Assembly: GCA_020746835.1 (NCBI GenBank)
Contig: JAGPNK010000014.1
Span: 124,001 to 188,000, forward strand
Source of the DNA: Stachybotrys elegans
Taxonomy: Eukaryota; Ascomycota; Sordariomycetes; Hypocreales; Stachybotryaceae
DNA length: 64,000 bases
Reading direction: 5' to 3'
The translations under genes were made by a program, and so were the position numbers. The notes below the pieces were generated by a model, which worked only from the letters and a program-made list of their open reading frames with translations, did not search any database and was not told the origin of the DNA. This document shows, one piece after another, positions 22,926-32,872 of this stretch (its first letter is position 1; every line of letters starts with the position of its first letter).

Positions 22926-23184
22926 GCATAAAGGTAGACTCTATGTAGTCATCTAGACTTTTTTGTATTCCCATACCTATGTCTTGCGGGAAACTCTAAT
23001 ATGTTGTGTGCCAGATCGCGTCCGAGTCGTCCTCTAATCACCGTTCCTGCTTTTACAGCCGAAGAAGCCTCGATAAACGCTATCCAAGAGCAGTGGAATG
23101 CTATTAGATACTGTGTAACGCTGTTCTCGGCTGGAATTTACGCGTTTATCGCCTTTCCTGGCGCGTGGTGCGTCCATCTTCACG

Positions 23185-25737
23185 ATGCGAAATAGGGCTA
23201 GCGTTCGAAAACAACGACGAGACACTACGATCAGCGCAAGAAACCTCGTGCACGATGCCGAAAATACTACGAGCATGCTGGCCATCCAGGATTTGGTCGG
23301 CATGGCAAGACACGCGTCTGAGGAAGTGCAGAAGGGTATCATTCGGGCAGGCCTACAGTGTCATCTCTACCCGTTCGAGCCTCGCCCGAAGCAGGTGGAT
23401 GCTATATGGCATTTGGTATTCAAGAAGGAAGACCTTCTCCTTACAGCCAAGACATCCTTCGGCAAGAGCATCATTTTCCAGGCAGCGCCGTTGTTTCGTC
23501 GAGGCGGCATCGGTCTCATCATCATCCCTTTGGATCGAATTGGACAGGAGCAGTGCATAAAAATCCAAAGGCTTCCGGGCGCGAGATCCGTGTTCATCAA
23601 CGGCAGGACCGACAAGACCGATGCGTTGGCCCGGGAGATTGAGACGGGTGTGTATACTCATCTCATCATGGGCCCAGAGATCGCGGCCGGTTGGTTTCGG
23701 TCGATAGCAAGCAGCCCGAGTTTCAAGAAGCGCGTCTGTGTCGTGGCTGTGGATGAGCTCCATTTGGTGGCCCTCTGGGGCAGTGGTATCCGTCCACAGT
23801 ACGCACAACTCTCTCTCCTTCGCCGAAGGCTAGGAGGAGGCGTCCCTTGGTTTGCCTGCTCTGCCACCTTGGACCAGACGATATTGGATACTGCGAGGAA
23901 AATGACAGGCTTCCAGACCAGCTGCGAGTTCTTTCGATCATCTGTCGACAGGCCAGAGATCAAGTTGATCGTCGAGACGATCCAGCCACGGACAACAAAG
24001 AGATTCACAAGCCTCTTCTTCGTTCTACAGGACACCACCACAAACCGCTCACCAACGCCAGAGAGTATTCCGAAGACTGTGGTCTTTATAGACTCCCGGC
24101 GCGATATCCAAAAATGTGCCGAATGTCTGCGGGAGTGGCTGCAGAAACTATCAGCTGGGACCATAGGAGCCCGCGACTGCAAGCAGATTATCCAGGTCTA
24201 CCACTCGCACACCACCCCGAATGACAAGAATGCCATCTACGACGAGTTTTCCAAGCCGGATTCTAAGATCCGAATCATGGTGGCCACAGAATCACTGGGA
24301 ACTGGGGTAGATCTCTCGGATGTCACAAGAGTTGTCCAGTATGGCTTCCCTCTGGAACGACTCTTATGCGTCCTTATCCAACGCTTTGGCCGTGCAGCTA
24401 GGATGACTGGCACCAAAGGAGAGGCTATCTTCTTGGTGGAAAGCTGGGCTATAGATGACAGGATCTCACCGACAAGACCGGCGTTGTTATGCGGTACTCG
24501 GACGCCGTCGACTTTGAGACGGTCTTCCGACATGAGCCGGTTAGCTCAGTCTCAGTCGCACTCTCCAGATCCAGGAGTGGACAGTGATATCCCAGACGAT
24601 GAATCGGATGTTGCTGCAGACGCCATTGAATATGATGCGCCAGGAGAGCAACGCAGACGCAAAACGGAGAGAGAACGCCGAGCAGACCTGTACAATGACT
24701 GTCCGGCACTGTTCAATCTGGTTAATCGATCCGCATGCCTACGCCGAATCCTGATGGATTGGCTGCAAGAGAATTTGTCGGACCCGGCGTCCAGGTTACC
24801 GGCTCCTGGACCGCACGAGTGCTGCAATGTCTGCAACCCTGATCTGACGCGAACGGTGCCTTTCCCATGGGATACCGCTGCTAGTCTTCGGACGCCCCAG
24901 ACTGGAACGGCATCACGCGCATTTCTTGACCGTCTGATCCTCTGGGGAGATGACGTTGTGAGTTCGACACATCAGATGACGAGGCCAGAGCTCTCTGTGC
25001 GGATATTCACGCAGAAGGGGGAGTGGATATCAATGTCGGCAGAGTATGCGAACATCCGCACGGTTGCTGAGCTGCAGAAGTTTGCGAAATCGACTTGGAT
25101 GAAGGACCATTCCGACGAGCTTTTCAAAGAGTTCAATGAAATCAAGTCCTATGTAGTGAAGAATTGGCCCGGAGGCTACAGGCCAGGAACTGCAGCTGCA
25201 GCTCAAGTTCCAATACAAAGAGCCTCCTGGGAAAGACAAGCTCGTCTCGCTGCCGAACGGCAAGCATCTCAACAAACAAGTCGGAAGAGAAGAGCGTCTG
25301 TCGAAGCAGAGACTCTGATGACTCCTGATCAGGAACGAAGAGTATTATTCGCACAGGAGCGAGAGGAGTACGCTTCTTCGTTAGCGCGAATCATCGCCCA
25401 GGCAAGAGAGGCGTCAGCTTCTTGCTCCCCATATCCATATACCCCAGCAATGCCCATAGCCTCAGCGAACTCGTCGTTCACATCTATGGCCAGGTCGACG
25501 ACACCGACAGACGTGGATTATTCTTCTGCCATATCAGCTGTTCTCGAAGACAGTGAGAATGAGGTGATGGGCGTAATTGACGGCAATCGGGTCTCGGAAC
25601 GTCCCGCATCGAGTCGAGGGATGCGAGCAATGACGAAACGGGTAGCACTCGGCGTTCTTGACTCTAACGCAAGGCGAAGTCCTCGCAGTAAGAAAGGGAA
25701 TAATAGCCGCTACGACCGCAGCGAGTGGGTTTTGTAG
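23185..25737 (+). CDS. RecQ-like superfamily 2 DNA helicase, 850 aa
   Basis: Helicase motifs run in order: a Q-like FEPRPKQVDAI (about 65-75), Walker A variant LTAKTSFGKSIIFQ (about 86-99; TSFGKS instead of TGSGKS), Walker B VAVDELH (about 187-193), WFACSATL (motif III), TVVFIDSRR (motif IV), IMVATESLGTGVDL (V) and LIQRFGRAAR (VI). A downstream HECCNVCNPDL resembles the Cys pairs of the RecQ zinc region. The Ser/Arg-rich C-terminus is low complexity. It should unwind DNA using ATP. The ATG at 23185 opens the frame; an upstream open stretch (23001-23195, another frame) could be an extra exon but no clean junction is seen. It is convergent with the DUF6589 gene; the stop codons are 5 bp apart. 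Similar helicases occur in fungal subtelomeres and mobile elements. Confidence 0.8.
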   Translation: MRNRASVRKQRRDTTISARNLVHDAENTTSMLAIQDLVGMARHASEEVQKGIIRAGLQCHLYPFEPRPKQVDAIWHLVFKKEDLLLTAKTSFGKSIIFQAAPLFRRGGIGLIIIPLDRIGQEQCIKIQRLPGARSVFINGRTDKTDALAREIETGVYTHLIMGPEIAAGWFRSIASSPSFKKRVCVVAVDELHLVALWGSGIRPQYAQLSLLRRRLGGGVPWFACSATLDQTILDTARKMTGFQTSCEFFRSSVDRPEIKLIVETIQPRTTKRFTSLFFVLQDTTTNRSPTPESIPKTVVFIDSRRDIQKCAECLREWLQKLSAGTIGARDCKQIIQVYHSHTTPNDKNAIYDEFSKPDSKIRIMVATESLGTGVDLSDVTRVVQYGFPLERLLCVLIQRFGRAARMTGTKGEAIFLVESWAIDDRISPTRPALLCGTRTPSTLRRSSDMSRLAQSQSHSPDPGVDSDIPDDESDVAADAIEYDAPGEQRRRKTERERRADLYNDCPALFNLVNRSACLRRILMDWLQENLSDPASRLPAPGPHECCNVCNPDLTRTVPFPWDTAASLRTPQTGTASRAFLDRLILWGDDVVSSTHQMTRPELSVRIFTQKGEWISMSAEYANIRTVAELQKFAKSTWMKDHSDELFKEFNEIKSYVVKNWPGGYRPGTAAAAQVPIQRASWERQARLAAERQASQQTSRKRRASVEAETLMTPDQERRVLFAQEREEYASSLARIIAQAREASASCSPYPYTPAMPIASANSSFTSMARSTTPTDVDYSSAISAVLEDSENEVMGVIDGNRVSERPASSRGMRAMTKRVALGVLDSNARRSPRSKKGNNSRYDRSEWVL

Positions 25738-25742
25738 ATGGG

Positions 25743-28473
25743 TTACTCTGATTCGACGTCCGAAGGCAAACCCCATTCACGGGTCACATCTCTATCTTCC
25801 AAGGGCCGGCGACGTCTGTTAGCATGAGACCAAAAACTCCATGAGCATGAGCATACCAATATCGCCATCAGGTCGCTGTTAGGTTCCAGATCAGCCGTGG
25901 CTCCTCTCCTCTCAGGAGGTGGTACGACTATTCGATCTTCATCTCTCATGACTTTGGCGTTGAACGCCTCCAATTTTTGGTTTGCTACTCTTTCGAGCCC
26001 GATCGTGTGTATGTCTGGCGCTTGATGCTTTGCCTTCCTGCCGCCGTCATAAAATTTTATCGAGTCGCATGCCAGCTCAAATGCCAGTGTATGAATATCA
26101 TCCATCGGGGAGGGCACGGAATGTATCGAGTTGTCCTTCCGGGCGAATGCCTTCTCTATCGCCTTGCGAAGACGAACCGTATATTCCGCCGTCAACGAGG
26201 TAGTCTTGAACAGAGCATCCAATCCGAAAGTCGACGTTCTACGGGCCCAAAGCTCCCTTTTCAGCTCCAGGTTCAGATATTCGAGGCTACGATCGACTTC
26301 TTGCCAGGTGTCCCGACGGCCATGCGGATTGACGAGGCTATTCGAGAGGATGGCGCGCCGAAGCTCCTTATCACAAGCTTTGGTGCTCGTGAGCCGCTTC
26401 AGATAGAGCATCTCGAATGCGTAGTTTGATTGTCCAGTCCCCTCGAAGTAAAAACAACAGATACCAATGACTCGATCGATGAGTCCTATGTCTCCGTTCT
26501 TGATGCCGTACTTCAAGGTCTTGTAGACAATCATCTGCTGAAGGTATCGACCGTGGCTGAGGAACTCTTTATCGACCGTGTTGTCGGCGTACTTCTCCTT
26601 GGATGGCCGCCAGGCCTGCGGCTCAAACGCGGATTTGCGAACATCTTCCACCAGCTTCATGAAACCTCTGGCACCCATCTTCTGAATCGCCCTGTCAACC
26701 TCGCCTTGTTCTGACGTATCGATGCTGCGCTGCTCGAGGCGGGTATAGAGTAGTCCGACAACGCGAGCGTCAAAACTGTGAAGTGCTAGCTCTTCCAGGA
26801 CCTGAAAAGCTGCACGGTCCGCTGGGATGTTCTTTCGTCCCCAAAAGTTGATGTTGTGATGGAGGGTTGAAGCGTCCTGCTGCTCCATGTTTCCGTAATG
26901 CGTCCTTTGCATGAGCCAGAGGAAATTCATGCGCAGGTGAAAGAGAGCAGCGACTCCTATCAGCCAGTCTTTTCTGTCGTATGCTGCAGATGCGTCCACT
27001 TGTTCGGCTTGCATAGATCGGATGAGTGACGAGGTTTTCTGATCGCCAAACGCCAAGAACAGACGGTTGTCGAATTCTTTGTCATCCAGTTGGAACTGAT
27101 GTTTGTAGATGCTCTCCACAACCTCGTAGGAGCCATCCAGAGTACCTTCGTTGAAGAGAATCGGACCGAGTGTCTTGCTGTCCGTCTTTCGAAGCTCGAG
27201 CAACTCAACTGTTGGCATAGCGGGGTAGGCGACGGCGGACGTAGAGAAGATAGATTTGACCGATTTCGGATATGCTGCCCGAATTGCCTCCGCTATGAAG
27301 TAGGTGTCAATTTTGGCGGCTGTCTCATCGTATATAGCTGTACCAGGAGAGTAGAGAAGGTCCTCTATTGTAAGGGGGACCTCGCGGTGTAACATTGACC
27401 GCTTCAAACCACCGGTAGGGATATCGGCGCCTCTGAACACCTTTCCCGTTGTCACAGAGCGCATTTCTGCGTGGTTTGAGATGAGCTGGTGCTTGATACC
27501 TTCTCGATAGTCGAAATTGTCGTACACAACACAGGCATCCAGTTGCTGACCATATCGACGGACCGTGCCCTGCGTGCTATCAGTCGACGTCAATGCTGAG
27601 AGACGGTGAGGATGCCTTTGCTTGCTCTGCCACAGATTCGAGATGCTTGTGGATCCCCTTATACCCTTCACAAAGCCCCAATTGGTGAAGAAGATCGAGG
27701 ACGCGCCGTTTCACACCATTTGAGTGCAGAAAGGCACCGAACACGCGGGGAAACTTGCTGCTTCCCTCCGATGCTCGAGAATAGCAGAGAATCGATGTGA
27801 TGATCGCGATCCTATGGTTGAACTTTGCGGGATCTCGTGGAGGTCGATCTTTTCTCTCCGTCTTGGGTGCCATGAGACCATTGAGTAGCCCAAATAGAAG
27901 AGGAGCCCGAGTGGCGACTTGCTTGGACGTGTCCTCGAACTGCATGTCGCCAAGGATGCGCTCGTATGCCTCGAGGATTTGGCCATCTCCAGGTTGTTCC
28001 TCTGGTTCAGTATCGGCCTGGGCAATCTTCTCTTGTCCACGGCCGACTCGATAGGCACCAAACATATCTCCGTCCTCCTCTAGCGCCTTCATTTCCTTCC
28101 TTAGCGCCTTCACAGAGGCAATCCCTGCTGTACCAGACGCAGGATGTTGCCGTATTGCCTCTAGCACTTCTGGTTGAGTGTATATCGCATCTGCAAGGCG
28201 CTTGGCACGTGTAGCAGGCCGATCTCCATAGCCATCGTCGCCTTGAGTCGTCACATATACTCGGATGAAATCGGCGAGCGTCAAGTGGTGTTTTTTGGAC
28301 ATGTACTTGCATATATCGCTTACTCGCCTTCCTGCTGTCCATACTCGAGATCTGATAGGTCTGACACGGCGGCTAGGGGCATTCGAAGCAGTAATTCGTC
28401 GCTGGTCTTCCGTTCTTTCCGGAGTGGCTGGGTTCAGTCGTGCGCTGCGCCGGCGGGAGGTTTGATCTGACAT
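25743..28473 (-). CDS. DUF6589-family protein, about 880 aa
   Basis: Two exons, 28473-27665 and 27576-25743, with an 88-bp intron whose removal links LGLCEG to TQGTVRRYGQQ in frame. The second exon contains the DUF6589 hallmark ACVVYDNFDY, followed by MRSVTTGKVFRG, a RSMLHREVPLTIEDLL segment and DWLIGVAALFHLRMNFLW. The N-terminus is basic, with a possible helix-turn-helix-like region. DUF6589 is widespread in fungi, often in many copies, and has no established function. Acidic residues in the YDNFD motif and the copy-number behaviour make a transposase-like nuclease conceivable (inference). The right-hand copy of a 15-bp direct repeat lies only 8 bp upstream of the ATG. The pairing with the convergent helicase suggests a two-gene unit. 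Confidence 0.75.
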
Positions 28474-28480
28474 CGTCCAG

Positions 28481-28495
28481 ATTTCACTGGGCTGT
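28481..28495. repeat. 15-bp direct repeat, right copy
   Basis: Identical to 22911-22925. It sits in the leader of the DUF6589 gene, 8 bp before its start codon. Confidence 0.6.
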
Positions 28496-28739
28496 CAAGA
28501 AAGGATATGGAATTCGATTGAGCCTATCAATTCTACCGGGTGATGGCTGGTTGTGGAGGAAAACGAAGTTGAAGTGGTTGAAGGGTTCTGATACAAAAGA
28601 TCTTGATTCAAGCCAAAAATCCATGACACAGCACTCAGGCCATTTGGTCGAGGACCGCATGTGACTTGCCGATTAGGCATAGTCCGGTCCGCAGACCCAC
28701 AAATGGTCTGAGCTCGCTGAGGTAACGATGGATCAGGAC

Positions 28740-29050
28740 TGTTGGTCCGTGCGGCCTGCCCACGATCAGTATCGATCAGAGTACAGAACCTCACTGATCC
28801 GTACCACGATCAGTAGGTTCCACGTACTGATCCATCGTAGCTAGACAACTATATAGATGGGTGAGGACTCCAAGTTTCCCTCGGAGTACTCACCAGCTAT
28901 CAATACAACTTGGTTACCTCGAGTACTACAGACCATTAGTATCGACCATTACCAGACGTAACATACGCTCAACGGTATAACGCCCTGACCATCTGCTAAC
29001 ACTGACCCAATACGATTGGACCAGCCACAGTTAGGAACCCAACCGTTACA
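28740..29050. mobile_element. Solo/truncated LTR
   Basis: The right end (about 28968-29050) closely matches the LTR ends at 52331-52419 and, in reverse, 62911-63000: shared CAACGGTATAACGCCCT, a CCCAATACGATTGG-like block and the terminal GTTAGGAACCCAACCGTTACA-type sequence. The left edge is set at TGTTGG by the TG...CA rule and is uncertain. No 5-bp target duplication is visible and the LTR abuts a truncated transposon directly, so a deletion or rearrangement is likely. It keeps ordinary base composition, unlike the AT-shifted copy at 62911. 28496-28739 shows nothing else. Confidence 0.55.
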
Positions 29051-29640
29051 TCGAGGCCCAGCGTTGCCCAACAGAAGGCGCGTCGCGTTCAGCAAGCAGT
29101 CAGCGCTGCGCTCAATTCAAGTTCAAGTAACTTTAAGGTCAAATGCAGCAATATGATTGGAGAACTTGATCAAGTTCAATTCAATTATCTCAAGTTATCC
29201 AATTAAAAAGCCGGATTCTTGCATTAAAGTTACTTGAACTTGAATTGAGCGCAGCGCTGCAAGCAGTCGATTGGCCATTTCTTCAACACCACAAAGCCGG
29301 GGAGGAAATCCTCGCGTATCTAGATCAAGGATATATTGAACTATCGTCTGTTCCTCAAGATCCGATAGTTTACGCGAATTGGCCATAATATCGCGTCGAG
29401 GCTGTATGCCTTGTTGGCGGCGACGTAGTGTACGGCGGGAGATATTATATATGGTTGCAGCGCGTTGGAGACTTAATTTTGGGTCTTTTTGAAGGGCCTG
29501 AAGTGCAAGATGAATCTGACCCTCATTATTTGGGGTTGACATGATTGATTGTGGTGATTTATTTGATCAAATGATGTTGATGTAGAATAAGGGATTTCCT
29601 GGGCGCTCGCTTGTCCTGGGCGCTCGCTTATCACATACGT
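29051..29640 (-). pseudogene. Truncated Fot1-like transposon (transposase N-terminus), interrupted by a MITE
   Basis: The minus-strand frame starts at the ATG at 29542 and encodes the N-terminal helix-turn-helix region (RRTLRRRQQGIQPRRDI, then RKLSDLEEQTIVQYILDLD), closely matching the transposase at 31626. It continues through a MITE at 29101-29259 into a further 50 bp of matching sequence and then stops at an LTR. The right terminal repeat (to 29640, next to TA) has the same double GGCGCTCGCTT design as its relatives. The catalytic domain and left end are absent, so it is immobile on its own. 29641-29865 is AT-rich filler between the two Fot1-like copies. Confidence 0.75.
29101..29259. mobile_element. 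159-bp hAT-type MITE with perfect 35-bp terminal repeats
   Basis: 29101-29135 and 29225-29259 are perfect inverted repeats starting CAGCGCTGCGCTC. The element is flanked by an 8-bp direct duplication, CAAGCAGT (29093-29100 and 29260-29267). An 8-bp duplication with short terminal repeats is characteristic of hAT-superfamily insertions. It has no coding capacity. Its perfect ends and duplication indicate a recent insertion into the truncated Fot1-like copy. Confidence 0.9.
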
Positions 29641-29865
29641 TAATTAATCTATTTTTAGTTTCTGTAATATCTTTTAAGCTAGAATAGATATTTAGTTTTA
29701 TAGGGTAGATGGTTATATTTCTAAGAAAATAGCTATACGTAGATATTATAGAGACAGTACAGTATATCTTATTATAAGAGAAAAGTAGGGCTGTTAAGAT
29801 AGACAAATAAATCCAAATAAATCTAAATGTATCTAAACAAATTTAAATTAATTCAAATTAAGTTA

Positions 29866-31724
29866 ACGTACATGATAAGCGAGCGACACAGACAAGCGAG
29901 CGACACACTAATCTCAACCCCCAAGACAGGAACCTTAATAAAAACACAATAGACCATCTGATCAATTGAAACTAATCGCTATACTCTTGCCCAGATACCT
30001 CTACCTTAATCTTGCAAGTTCGTACGTTATGTCCAGGCTTGCCATATATACCACAGCGCCTTTGGGTTGGCTGTGCTGACCTTCCTTGACCACCTCTCCT
30101 CGATGATTCGGCTACTATCTGTGTATTCACATCCATTTGATCAATTGATCCTTGACCTTCTTCTACAGTTATTGTCCCTCTATTACGTAGGCGCTTCTTT
30201 TTTTCTCTCCGGCGCCGGCTTAGTATCTCATTTGCCATTCGAAGATCCCTGACCTCAGCCCTCAATAATGTCATCTCATGTAATACTGCCTTGGTTCCTT
30301 TAGTCATTGACTTCAAGGCCTCAATAATTGATGCTGGAGAGCTGCTATGGTGCCTTTCGATTCTCCTTTTTAGGTATTCAGACTGTGATTCGGTTTCCCT
30401 GACTGTCTTTGGGGTCCTTGAGGTCCAAGGGGCAGGAAGCTCTAGGTCTTCTATAGAGGTGTTGGAGTTCGTAACTGGATATCAAGCTTCGAGATCACAT
30501 AGTCTGCATCAAGGGGAACAAGCCCGGCCCCTCTGAAGCCTCCCTGGATATTTTTCTTTGTTATAGTAGCTTCGTGTGCAGCGTGGAAGGCAGAAAAGAA
30601 CTCAGTCTTTGAAATGTGTGTTATAGAGCATCTAATCAGATGCTCTATTTCTTGACCATAAGCCTTCTTAAGCGGCCCAAAGCAGGCCACATCAAGAGGC
30701 TGAAGTAGATGAGATGAATGAGGCGGCATACAGAGTGTAATGATCTTGTTCTCCTTGCAGAAATCCTCAAAAGCGACCGAATGGTGGCTTTCATGCCCAT
30801 CAAGGATCAGGAGACGATAGGCACCATCTGATCTGGTGAGTGTATGCCGATTGAAGTGCTTTAGCCACTCAAGGCCTGTTTCGTTGTCGGTCCAGCCATT
30901 TTTGGTAGTTGCGATGGTCCAATTGCCCGGGAGGCTGCTTTCTTGATACCAACTTGAGAGATGATATTGGCCTGCAACGATGATGAACGGCGGCACCGCC
31001 CATCCTTCTGCGTTGATCGATTGGATCACTGTAGCCCATTCCCGGTTTCCAGGCTGGACTTTCTTAGGGTTCTGACGCCTTTCTGCGCCTATAACAACCA
31101 TTCCGCTTGTAATAACGCCCATCATAAAACCTGTCTCATCAAAATTGTACCAATCTTTTGTCCCAATCCCGTACTTCGCGACTGTGTTCTTGACAAGCGA
31201 GAACCACGCGTATATTGCGACTGGATCTTCGCATTTAGCTCTCTGGAAGTCATATCTGCGAAAGAAACGCGTCTTGAGGTCTGGTTGCCGCTTAATAAAA
31301 TTCGAAGCCCAGCGTTGCCCAACAGAGGGTATATCGCGATCAGCCAGTAGTCGATTGGCCATTTCTTCAACACCACGAAGCCGGGGTGGAAATCCTCGCG
31401 AATCTAGATCAAGGATGTATTGAACAATTGTCTGCTCCTCAAGATCAGATAGTTTACGTGAATTGGGCTTAATATCGCGTCGGGGTTGTATTCCACGCTG
31501 CCGGCGGTGTAGTGTTTTGAATGGTATGCTGTACATTGAAGCAGCACGTCGCAGGCTTAATTTTGGGTTTCTTTGAAGGGCTTCAAGTGCAAGATTAATA
31601 TTGCCCTCATTAATTGAGCTTGACATGGCTAGTTGTAGGGAATCATTTGATCAATTGATTGAGATGTAGAATGAGGGATTTTTGTGTCGCTCGCTTGTCT
31701 GTGTCGCTCGCTTATCATGTACGT
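29866..31724 (-). mobile_element. Fot1/pogo-like DNA transposon, nearly complete
   Basis: The ends are perfect 42-bp inverted repeats (29866-29907 and 31683-31724), flanked by TA at 29864-29865 and 31725-31726, the target duplication expected for Tc1/mariner-pogo elements. Each terminal repeat contains two tandem copies of AAGCGAGCGACACA. The single gene inside is a transposase on the minus strand that carries a frameshift near its 3' end. The 1.86-kb length suits the Fot1 group. The ends appear intact, so it could be mobilised in trans. Confidence 0.9.
29972..31626 (-). pseudogene. Fot1/pogo-like transposase with C-terminal frameshift
   Basis: The first 391 codons (31626-30451) are open. 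They hold an N-terminal helix-turn-helix (LSLRRAASMYSIPFKTLHRR), a CENP-B-like DNA-binding part (SDLEEQTIVQYILDLDSRGFPPR) and a DDE_1 nuclease domain with YNFDETGFMMG (first Asp), LLILDGHESH (second Asp) and a following CMPPHSSHLLQPLDVACFGPLKKAY. A stop is then reached at 30451-30453. The frame continues shifted by one, giving a coiled-coil-like tail (LLRAEVRDLRMANEILSRRR) and a zinc knuckle whose second Cys is Tyr (CGIYGKPGHNVRTC) ending at 29972. The catalytic domain is complete; loss of the tail may or may not disable it. Confidence 0.82.
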
Positions 31725-31909
31725 TATCTGTATCTAAATTAAATCCAACTAGAGCCAATTTAATTTGAATTTATTTATTGACAAGCCTGGTGCAGCCTAC
31801 TAGCAGTATAGTCTTCTGACGCAACGCTGTCGATATTATTGCTTCTCTTGCTATTCTCGTCGGCGAAGATCAGGCGCGAGGCGAGGATGTCGATGCTATT
31901 GGGATGATG

Positions 31910-32872
31910 TCAGCTGTTAGCAGGTTTGGGCCATTTATAAAACGTTAGAGTGTCGAAATTAGAGGGGCAGACGTACAACATGATGAATGGGAACAGACAG
32001 CCCAGAATGTACATAAAACGGTCAATCTGGCCGGCTAGCGGATACGGGCCCTCCACGCGGGAAGAGCCCTCCACGCGGAAAGAGAAGCTTATAGCACGTG
32101 TGATGCCGATGAACGCTAGCGAGGCGAGCCGTATCTCGGTGCTGCGCATGAGGTAGCGGTACAGCCTGCCGCCGCCTCCTAGCCCGCCCGACTTCGACGC
32201 CCGGAGCGTCCTGCTGAACCTCATCAGCAAGAACACAGCGCTCACGGTTTCAGCCATCGCAATGGGCAGAAAGTAGGCCAAGTGCAGGCGGTTAACGAGG
32301 GCTGTATGCAGGGCCAGGTGGTCTGGTGAGGGGTCGTTGATAATGACGTAGCGCGTGTCGAGCACGAGTACTGCAATGCGGAAGAAGAAGATAACGACCA
32401 CAAGCCCCCAGAAGATGGTTAAGAAGATTACACGCTCGATGCCGCAGAGGACAGGGGCCAAGATCGCATAGCCGTAGAAGGGAAGTCCAGCTTCTTGAAC
32501 CTGTTAGAGCAGGACGAGGAGACCACCGCATTAGTCGAATGTAGTATAGCCAGCTTGAGACAAAGACGGGGACGTCTAGGCGCCTCTGAAGAGGGGCATT
32601 CAACGGTACATCGTACTTACCATCCACATGAAGTTCGAGAACGCAGCAGCGACCGCCCTGTTTACCACCGGGTAGTTGGAACCCCAGGCGTAGTAACCTA
32701 AACCATTGCCCAGAGCACACCCAGCAGAGGTAATAATCGGCACTAGGAGGACGACCGAGAACTCGCCCACAATGCCAGCGATTATAAGGCCTACAAAAAC
32801 ATTGTTGAGCCCGATAACACTGACAATGGCGTAGGTCGTTTCGAAGAAAGCTGCTTGTACTTGAGTAGCCAT
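31910..32872 (-). CDS. Multi-pass membrane protein of unknown function, about 280 aa
   Basis: Two exons, 32872-32621 and 32500-31910, are joined by a 120-bp intron; the junction reads FMWM-VQEAGLPFYGY. About seven hydrophobic segments can be picked out, for example NNVFVGLIIAGIVG, VVLLVPIITSAGCALG, VIFLTIFWGLVVVIFFF, YFLPIAMAETVSAVFLL and IDRFMYILGCLFPFIMLYV. The size and topology resemble uncharacterised seven-helix fungal membrane proteins. No ligand or pathway can be named. The gene lies just left of a gene-poor, repeat-rich stretch and right of the Fot1-like element. The intron is longer than others in the window. Moderately sure it is real. Confidence 0.65.

Noticed and set aside
23001..23195. 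Separate small gene upstream of the helicase
   Set aside because: The frame is open and protein-like but overlaps the helicase start in another frame with no good splice junction; it is more likely an upstream exon or noise.
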